Origin: a virus
DNA length: 36,362 bases
Direction: 5' to 3' (one strand)
Virus record (IMG/VR): IMGVR_UViG_3300027954_000001
Span: 1 to 36,362 of that record
This document shows positions 31,154 to 36,362 of this stretch, piece after piece. Under the pieces are notes generated by a model. That model worked only from the letters and a program-made list of their open reading frames with translations. It ran no database searches and was not told the origin of the DNA. How positions within the stretch are numbered: the first letter of the stretch is position 1; each line of letters opens with the position of its first letter. A program made the translations under genes and the position numbers.

Positions 31154-31179
31154 GGGCGCCCCCGAAATTGAGGGCGCCC
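31154..31179 (-). terminator. Hairpin after the major capsid gene
   Basis: An eight-pair perfect stem, GGGCGCCC with GGGCGCCC (each arm is itself a palindrome), with a ten-base loop, sits about 20 bases beyond the capsid stop codon. There is no U-run. It could act as a weak terminator, an RNase stop or an mRNA stabiliser for the capsid message. A second, shorter palindromic hairpin (CGATCGC/GCGATCG) overlaps the capsid stop codon itself. Confidence 0.5.
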
Positions 31180-31201
31180 TCTGACCGTTTCACCCGATCG
31201 C

Positions 31202-32092
31202 TTACGCGATCGCGCTGCTATTCACACGCGAGCGTAGCACGCCCTTCTGAATGCGGGTCGCACCCAGGGAACGGGCGATGTACAACTGCGTGTTGTAGTT
31301 CCGCTCGGGCAACACGTCCATCTTCGTCACCATATCCCTGGCAACGGCGATGCCCATGCTGTCCCGGTGGAACGCGTACAGATACTTATCCGTCGAGTCG
31401 AGGAGCGGGGCGATATTCGTCACCACCCAGCGGAACCCGACCCACGTGTCGATCTCACCACGCACCAGCGCCTTCACCGTGTTGTAGTCGCTGGACGAGG
31501 CAAAGGGCGCGCTCGTGGCGGCAAGCAACTGGAGAGGCACTCCGGGCGGGGTGACGATCACACGATTGTCCATCGGAATGTTGAGGATGTCGAACTGCAA
31601 CTTCCAGTTGAGCACGTCCGCCGTCTCCACGTTCCCGCTTGACAGGTCCTCTGAGGAACTGCCGACCGGCTCGCTGGCAAACGTGACGGTGCCACTGCCA
31701 TCCTCGCCCGACTTGGCGTCGGCGTCGAAGGCGGCGATGACGACCTCATCGTAGGTGCGCTGCATGGCGCTGGCACCCTCGATGGCGTACTCGCTCTCAG
31801 GATTGATGATGATCCGCAGCTTGTCCGTGTCATCCACGAGGGTGGACCACACATAATCCGCGGGGGTGACCATGCGCCGGCTGTGCTCCACGTCGATATG
31901 GACCGTGGCCTCATGCCTCGTGGTTCGCTTGGTCGCAGCGGTCGGACTGACGCGCTCGAAGAAATGGGCCTTGCCGGTGAGCGCTTCCTCACGCACCAAG
32001 CCCTTGAGCAGCGACCCCTTCTGTTGATACAGATGGAGCACGTTGCTCTTGAACTGCAATACCCGTGCTTGTTCGATTGTCGAATCGGACAT
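31202..32092 (-). CDS. Major capsid protein
   Basis: A 296-residue protein with the pattern of a widespread podovirus capsid family: VLHLYQQKGSLLKGLVREE, GKAHFFERVSPTAATKRTT, HSRRMVTPADYVWSTLVDD and NPESEYAIEGASAMQR. It forms the shell, presumably with the HK97 fold. Gene order agrees: scaffold gene just before, a hairpin after. The frame is open seven codons further to a GTG, but the ATG at 32092 has AAAGG at a normal distance and is the better start. A 112-base gap with GC-rich hairpins separates it from the gene before, which may hold a promoter or processing site for high expression. Confidence 0.85.
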   Translation of the reverse strand: MSDSTIEQARVLQFKSNVLHLYQQKGSLLKGLVREEALTGKAHFFERVSPTAATKRTTRHEATVHIDVEHSRRMVTPADYVWSTLVDDTDKLRIIINPESEYAIEGASAMQRTYDEVVIAAFDADAKSGEDGSGTVTFASEPVGSSSEDLSSGNVETADVLNWKLQFDILNIPMDNRVIVTPPGVPLQLLAATSAPFASSSDYNTVKALVRGEIDTWVGFRWVVTNIAPLLDSTDKYLYAFHRDSMGIAVARDMVTKMDVLPERNYNTQLYIARSLGATRIQKGVLRSRVNSSAIA

Positions 32093-32204
32093 TGTAGCAC
32101 CTTTCACTGCCACTGACGATCACTACGCTACGCGGGGTTACCCTCAGTGAGGACCCCACCTGCGCCCGTGCGTGGGCGCCACAACGTCCACCCTTTCGTG
32201 GCTG

Positions 32205-32354
32205 TCAGCGCGGGCGTTTCCGCTTGTCGCGCTTTTTGCGGCGTTGGACCGAGTACGCAATCGCCACCGCCTGATCCGCGGGTCTTCCCTCGTGGATCAA
32301 GGTGCGAATGTTCGCCGATCGCACCGCACTACCTTTTCCTGGAATCAACGGCAC
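32205..32354 (-). CDS. Small basic conserved phage protein, 49 residues
   Basis: A 49-residue protein read directly: VPLIPGKGSAVRSANIRTL, then HEGRPADQAVAIAYSVQRRK and a run of Lys/Arg. It matches a common small phage pattern (PLIxGKSxxxxxxNIxxxxxxGxPxxQAVAIAxxxxRK). AGGAGG lies seven bases before the GTG at 32354. Its function is not known; the basic C terminus suggests nucleic-acid contact. It sits between scaffold and capsid genes. Confidence 0.65.
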   Translation of the reverse strand: MPLIPGKGSAVRSANIRTLIHEGRPADQAVAIAYSVQRRKKRDKRKRPR

Positions 32355-32356
32355 CG

Positions 32357-33214
32357 TTACGCCTCCTGAAACGCGATCCGGTGATACTCCAACATCTCCT
32401 GCACCGCGTCCTCGTGCCGCGGGTCGTCGCGCTTATGATACGCGTGTTCCTTGTCCCCCAACACCTGCGCGATCTTTTCCTTCGCCTCGCTGGCGGTACT
32501 GACGCCGCTGCTGCTAATATCCGCCCCCTCCACCACGCCGTGCTCGGCGAGGTCCCGGCCGATCTTGGACAACATCTCGATCATCACCCGCTCACTTCCC
32601 GCTCCACTCTTGTCGAGCCAATCGAGGGCGGCTTGCCCGCCATAATGCTTGGCTGCGCGGTAGCTGTTGCCCAGCATCCGCTTGGTCATGTTCTCCCCGA
32701 CCTCGTCCACCAACGCCTTCCGCGTCTCGGTGGACAACTTCTCATGATCGGGAATGAACGCACTCAACTCCCGCACGAAGATGGGCAGCAACGCCTCCGC
32801 CTGCGCGTTGCTGAGCCCCAGCACGTGCGCATCAGCCTTGAACGACGACAGCTTCTCGTCCGACCACTCCAACCCTGGAGGCATCGCCAACGTCTCGACC
32901 TTGAACGTATACCCCTCCGCCTTCTCGGGCCGGCCCAGCTTATTGTAAATCCCATCGAGCGCGGCCTTCTTCTCCTCGGGTGTGGCCTTGTCGCTGGGCA
33001 GGCGGATGGAACTCCCGACCAACTTCTGCGCCTCCACATGACTCTTGACCACCTCGGCGATCGGCTTCCCCTTGAAGGAGGACACCGACCCCTCCCGCTG
33101 CAACTCTGGCGGCAACGTGTCGAACCAATCGGCTCCGTTGGTCGCCGCGGGCGCCGCCACGGGCGCCGGGCTACTTGTCTGTTGTTGACCCTCCGTCACC
33201 AACGCCTCAGCCAT
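32357..33214 (-). CDS. Capsid assembly scaffolding protein
   Basis: A 285-residue, acidic and helix-rich protein placed just before the capsid gene, where phage scaffolds lie. A disordered Pro/Ala-rich start leads to LPSDKATPEEKKAALDGIY and LGRPEKAEGYTFK, a motif I associate with this scaffold type. A helical end (residues 225-285) follows. It should guide capsid shell formation and then leave or be degraded. Strong GGAGGAGGGG precedes the ATG; it overlaps the Bbp19-like gene by eight bases. Confidence 0.75.
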   Translation of the reverse strand: MAEALVTEGQQQTSSPAPVAAPAATNGADWFDTLPPELQREGSVSSFKGKPIAEVVKSHVEAQKLVGSSIRLPSDKATPEEKKAALDGIYNKLGRPEKAEGYTFKVETLAMPPGLEWSDEKLSSFKADAHVLGLSNAQAEALLPIFVRELSAFIPDHEKLSTETRKALVDEVGENMTKRMLGNSYRAAKHYGGQAALDWLDKSGAGSERVMIEMLSKIGRDLAEHGVVEGADISSSGVSTASEAKEKIAQVLGDKEHAYHKRDDPRHEDAVQEMLEYHRIAFQEA

Positions 33215-33467
33215 CGCTCCCCTCCTCCTTTAGGTCCTGCGGGACGAAATCCCGCATGTTCCTGATATACAGCACCGCGGTCCGTTCCCCCTCGCGCACG
33301 GCCAGCGCATAAGGATTGAGCGCCTCCTCTGGCTTGTAGGTGCTGTGGCGCACGTGAAATTGCTTCTCAAGGTCCTCCAGAATATCCTGCCCTGCCGGCC
33401 CGTTGAACACCACCTTGTACTTCCCCGCCAACTCCAAAAACTCCTTAGGCAACTGCTGTTGGTCCAC
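33207..33467 (-). CDS. Bbp19-like small phage protein
   Basis: An 86-residue protein: VDQQQLPKEFLELAGKYKV, FNGPAGQDILEDLEKQF and ALAVREGERTAVLYIRNM. The order of a GxxGxxxLxDL turn followed by REGxRxxxxxI is the Bbp19-type pattern found beside portal genes. The start is taken as GTG 33467, with AAGGAGG eight bases upstream inside the portal end; the longer open frame upstream is shadow of the portal. It lies between portal and scaffold. Role not established. Confidence 0.7.
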   Translation of the reverse strand: MDQQQLPKEFLELAGKYKVVFNGPAGQDILEDLEKQFHVRHSTYKPEEALNPYALAVREGERTAVLYIRNMRDFVPQDLKEEGSDG

Positions 33468-35166
33468 CAGCTTCACCTCCTTGCTGTATGGCCTGCATTG
33501 TCTGAAGCGCCTTCGCCCCCTGCGCGGCGCCTGTTCCCATTTGGGACGCACTTTGCGCTTGTGCCTGTTGCTCCGCTGCTTTCGCGCGTTGCTCCCGAAT
33601 CGCCTTCGTCGCGGCCTCGTCCCGGAGGATGAACGCGGGCGCCCCGCTGGCGTCGGCCAGGAAGTCGAAAAGTGCGTCTTCATTGACCCGGTCCAACATC
33701 TCGGAGCGGGGATTGATCTCGATATACGCCGCCGCGTTGGTCATCAACCGATTGATGGCCTGCAACTCCCCTCCACGTGCAGCGCGCGCGAGCGGCCCCT
33801 CATACTGCACCCTCACCTTCGTCCCAGTCCGCTGGGTCGCCTCCACCAACTGCGGGGGCGGCGGGGGAACCTTGCCGGCCCGGTTCAACTCATTGAACAT
33901 CCGGCTGACACAGGGGTCTAGATACTCATACTCCAGCCGGCCGACGACGGGACCCAAAATCTGCTGCGCCATCTCAATGCGCCGCTCCACCTCGGTGGCG
34001 GTGATGATGGTCTTGTCGGGCAACTGAAGCTGGTCGGCAAAGAACGCATTGCGGATGTTGGTGCGCCGCTTCTCGAACTCCTGCGTGTTGGCTTGCCAGT
34101 TGGCCCCCTGCGGAATGGGCGTGAGGGCGTCCTTCGTCCGCGCCACCACCAGGGCAGCGGGCGTCGTTTTCACACGTCCAACAATTTGATCCGCGAGCAC
34201 GAGGAGCGGCGGATCAATGGCCTTCGCCCATGCCTTGAGCGTCAACTCGTCCGCGCGGTTGATCGTTCTGATGTCAGGCAGAGCCGCGTGCCCCGGCCCG
34301 CGCCCATACACCTCGCCACTGACCTTGCGCCAGCGGGCGACGTGGAAGGGAAACTCCTCAAACCCCCCCAGGTCGATGAGGTGCTTGTGCTCATACTCAA
34401 TGTAGCAGGACCAGAACGGCTTGCTCTTGGGCCCCTGCAACTTGGGATACAACTCCTGCGGAAACACCCCCCACACAATCTTCACATCGGTGAAGGGGTC
34501 CTTGGCGTACTTCTGCCGCGACTTCTCGCTCAGCTTGTCAATCCCCCACTGCTCCACCATCGCGGCCAAGGTCATCTCCAACTCGACGAAGATCACGTTG
34601 ACCTTTCCCTCGGCATTCTCACTACACACATACGTCCCGGGGGCGTGCGACTTGAAGAGCGCCCCGTTCCACACGGCATCGCCCTTCTTCTCGGTGTGCT
34701 GCAAGCACATCGTTCCAGAGAACCCGATGTCCACGTAGCATTCCTGTGTCTCGGTCGAAAAATTGCTGGCCTTGAACTCCTCGTAGCAAATCGTCGCCGC
34801 ATCATCGAGCCACCGGCTCACTTCGATGTCCTCCTTGAGCATGCGCTCGGGGAGGCGCAGCGAGAAGAACTGAATCGCCATCGAGGTGAGGGAGGAGGCG
34901 AGGAAGGAGGCCAGCTTCGTGTTACTGTCCTCGGCGGTGCCGTCGAAGACGAAATCGGTGTTGCGCGCGTCCTTCTGGCGCTTGCGCACGATGTTCGACT
35001 TGGCCGGCACAATGTAATCGGCCAACTGCTGGATGACGATCCGGTGCTGCGACGCCTTGTCGTAGAGGCGATCGTATTGCCTGAGGATGAGCGCCACGAG
35101 GCGCTTCATCTCCTCCTGGGCACCGACCTGCGCGGCGTTAGGCGCCGGAGTGTAGTCTTGGGGCAT
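33445..35166 (-). CDS. Portal protein (head-to-tail connector)
   Basis: A 573-residue T7-type portal. Recognisable segments include LYDKASQHRIVIQQLADYIV near the start, TKLASFLASSLTSMAIQFFS, ECYVDIGFSGTMCLQHTEKK and WRKVSGEVYGRGPGHAALPD, then DEAATKAIREQRAKAAEQQ near the end. Twelve copies should form the ring at the capsid vertex through which DNA is packaged and ejected. I start at the ATG 35166 (MPQDYTPAPNAAQ), with GAGGGAG before it; an in-frame start at 35220 is possible but lies deep in the preceding gene. It overlaps the Bbp19-like gene at its 3' end. Confidence 0.9.
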   Translation of the reverse strand: MPQDYTPAPNAAQVGAQEEMKRLVALILRQYDRLYDKASQHRIVIQQLADYIVPAKSNIVRKRQKDARNTDFVFDGTAEDSNTKLASFLASSLTSMAIQFFSLRLPERMLKEDIEVSRWLDDAATICYEEFKASNFSTETQECYVDIGFSGTMCLQHTEKKGDAVWNGALFKSHAPGTYVCSENAEGKVNVIFVELEMTLAAMVEQWGIDKLSEKSRQKYAKDPFTDVKIVWGVFPQELYPKLQGPKSKPFWSCYIEYEHKHLIDLGGFEEFPFHVARWRKVSGEVYGRGPGHAALPDIRTINRADELTLKAWAKAIDPPLLVLADQIVGRVKTTPAALVVARTKDALTPIPQGANWQANTQEFEKRRTNIRNAFFADQLQLPDKTIITATEVERRIEMAQQILGPVVGRLEYEYLDPCVSRMFNELNRAGKVPPPPPQLVEATQRTGTKVRVQYEGPLARAARGGELQAINRLMTNAAAYIEINPRSEMLDRVNEDALFDFLADASGAPAFILRDEAATKAIREQRAKAAEQQAQAQSASQMGTGAAQGAKALQTMQAIQQGGEAGGPTAVA

Positions 35167-35299
35167 GGACTCCCTCAACGTCGAGCGGGCGCTCCACCCG
35201 CGGTTTGACCTTGGCCACAACGACCTCAGGCATGGGGACGGGCTGCACCACCAAGGGGGGCCGCGCGTCCTCCATCTGTTGCCGCGTGATCCGTTTCAT
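35138..35299 (-). CDS. Small hypothetical protein before portal
   Basis: A 53-residue protein from MKRITRQQMEDARPPLVVQ to APRLHSGA, rich in Pro, Val and basic residues. Its ATG overlaps the preceding stop as ATGA and its 3' end overlaps the portal start by 29 bases. No own ribosome-binding site is strong, so translation is probably coupled. No family is recognised. Confidence 0.5.
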   Translation of the reverse strand: MKRITRQQMEDARPPLVVQPVPMPEVVVAKVKPRVERPLDVEGVHAPRLHSGA

Positions 35300-35505
35300 T
35301 GGCCGAGCAGCGTCTTTTGGGCCGTCTGCCCAGGCGCGCCGGCCTGCACTCCCTGTGAGGAAGTGACCGTCGATGAGAACTGGCGCCGCTTGAGGTAGGC
35401 CGCCCGTGCCCGCTGGTTGGCGGTGTTGGCGGTCTCCTGTGGATCGGGCGGAGGCGGAGGCGGTGGCGCGGCCGGTGGTTTCGGTGGATTGAAGATCGCT
35501 CCCAT
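35296..35505 (-). CDS. Small Pro-rich protein before portal
   Basis: A 69-residue protein that opens MGAIFNPPKPPAAPPPPP and ends GAPGQTAQKTLLGQ. Small proteins with a Pro-rich start of this kind are common just before the portal in phages of this type. It is probably a minor virion or assembly protein with a disordered N terminus. It follows the terminase stop by three bases and couples to the next gene by an ATGA overlap. Confidence 0.6.
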   Translation of the reverse strand: MGAIFNPPKPPAAPPPPPPPDPQETANTANQRARAAYLKRRQFSSTVTSSQGVQAGAPGQTAQKTLLGQ

Positions 35506-35508
35506 GTG

Positions 35509-36362
35509 TCACCCCGTAAATGCGTTGAACTCGCTCTCGGCTTGGCCTTGATCGCCGTAAGCGCTGTAGACGTTATCCGCCTTCTCCTGCACACGCCCCG
35601 GCGGGTGGGTGGCGTCATCACTCTCGAACAGATCGACGGCCAGATACGAAAAGCTATCGGCCCCGTTGCTGGCCCAGTTGTGCTGCGGCTGCGGCAAGAA
35701 CGTGTGGTTCTTGTCGTCCTTCTTCTTGTGGTAATTCTCAAGCGCCTGGAGCCCGCGCTTGCACTTCACTGCGTCGAAGTAGCAGATTGGGAGGAGCCTA
35801 CGAGCCGCGTCGATCCTCTCGTACACGCTCAACTTTGGGGCAACCCGAATGGGCCGTAGGCCCAGGGTGTAGGCAGCGTCGATCCGCCTTTGATTGTTGC
35901 TGTACTCCGTCACATTGATGTCGTGGGGCATGACGTGAAAGGCGTAGTTGGGATAGCGCGCCTTCACCAGCCCTGCGTAATAATCCAACCCTTGGTGCCG
36001 GTCCTCGTTGTAGTCGATCAGGTTGATCCGCGTCCCGAGGTGCTGGCCGAACCAAATAGCGTTCTGGTCATCCCGCCCCAGGTCCCAGGTGGTGAACACC
36101 GGGTACCGCGGGTTGAACGGCACCTGGGTGAGTCGCCCCCCTTGTCGTGCCGCGTTGAGCAGCTTGCCGAAGTACGAGCCGCTCTGGATGCCGGAGAAGG
36201 AGCAGTAATACTCCTGCTGGATGAACTCCTCCTCCACACCCCGCCGGCGGAGGGAGGCGATCTGCTCCGCGCTGACGATTGGCCGGCCCTTCTCGTCCTG
36301 CGTGTCGTCGATCGTCAGAAGCTGGGCGAACCACCCCTGCTCCGTCTTGGCGAAGTCGAACA
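35509..36362 (-). CDS. Terminase large subunit, C-terminal nuclease part (cut by window edge)
   Basis: The last 283 residues of a terminase large subunit; the frame is open to the right edge, so the N-terminal ATPase and start are missing. The visible part is the RNase H-like nuclease domain: VFTTWDLGRDDQNAIWFGQ holds the first metal-binding Asp, HVMPHDINVTEYSNN follows in the place of the second conserved segment, and an acidic C-terminal tail (VDLFESDDATHPPGR) may contact the portal. It packages genome DNA into the prohead with the portal encoded just downstream. Confidence 0.88.
   Translation of the reverse strand, partial: FDFAKTEQGWFAQLLTIDDTQDEKGRPIVSAEQIASLRRRGVEEEFIQQEYYCSFSGIQSGSYFGKLLNAARQGGRLTQVPFNPRYPVFTTWDLGRDDQNAIWFGQHLGTRINLIDYNEDRHQGLDYYAGLVKARYPNYAFHVMPHDINVTEYSNNQRRIDAAYTLGLRPIRVAPKLSVYERIDAARRLLPICYFDAVKCKRGLQALENYHKKKDDKNHTFLPQPQHNWASNGADSFSYLAVDLFESDDATHPPGRVQEKADNVYSAYGDQGQAESEFNAFTG

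Noticed and set aside
1-36362. CRISPR array, insertion sequence, integrase or attachment site
   Set aside because: No regularly spaced direct repeats, transposase, integrase or recombinase motif was found; the tRNA is complete and has no adjacent integrase.

Overview
The window is most of the genome of a tailed, lytic-looking phage with a T7-like short-tailed (podovirus) virion plan. The evidence is the uninterrupted minus-strand block running, in transcription order from the right edge, terminase large subunit (cut by the edge), portal, Bbp19-like protein, scaffold, major capsid, tail tubular A and B, three internal virion proteins, two tail fibers and a lysis set. No integrase, repressor, ribosomal RNA or host metabolic gene is visible. 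Most of the window is GC-rich, which is why long antisense reading frames shadow nearly every gene. Ribosome-binding sites are bacterial (GGAGG type) and many genes are coupled by ATGA, TGATG or TAATG overlaps. The host cannot be named from the sequence; it should be a GC-rich bacterium, probably with an outer membrane given a lipoprotein candidate and several exported proteins.

Layout. (1) 74-1244, minus strand: a small basic protein and a RepA-type hexameric ATPase. (2) 1245-1377: a divergent control region with two short inverted repeats. (3) 1378-11951, plus strand: an early/replication block. It holds a Cas4/RecB-like nuclease, a Sak4-like recombinase ATPase, an SSB-like protein, two exported proteins flanking a CAU-anticodon tRNA, an M15-type endolysin, a large uracil-glycosylase/exonuclease/family A polymerase fusion, a calcineurin-like phosphoesterase, and about a dozen very small genes. 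Several of the last are membrane proteins, one a lipoprotein. (4) 11958-13543, minus: a lysis/accessory set with a GTA-type 3TM holin, a second holin-like protein, two small HExxH proteins and a zinc-ribbon peptide. (5) 13543-36362, minus: the virion genes. The plus and minus blocks converge with only six bases between their stop codons.

How it works together. The ATPase (helicase candidate), fused polymerase, SSB, Sak4 ATPase, nuclease and phosphoesterase make a plausible self-contained replication/recombination kit. No single-subunit RNA polymerase is visible, so either host transcription is used or that gene lies outside the window. The virion block is packed head to tail with short overlaps, broken by hairpins after the capsid gene and after the next small structural gene.

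Most notable points: the UDG-exonuclease-PolA fusion with altered motifs B and C; two tail fibers sharing an N-terminal anchor; about 20-residue Ala/Val/Gly repeat segments in or beside two structural genes; a tRNA with an unpaired 1:72 position whose CCA end runs straight into the next gene's ribosome-binding site; an internal duplication of an FCCH-like domain in tail tubular protein B; and an AT-richer island covering one structural gene.
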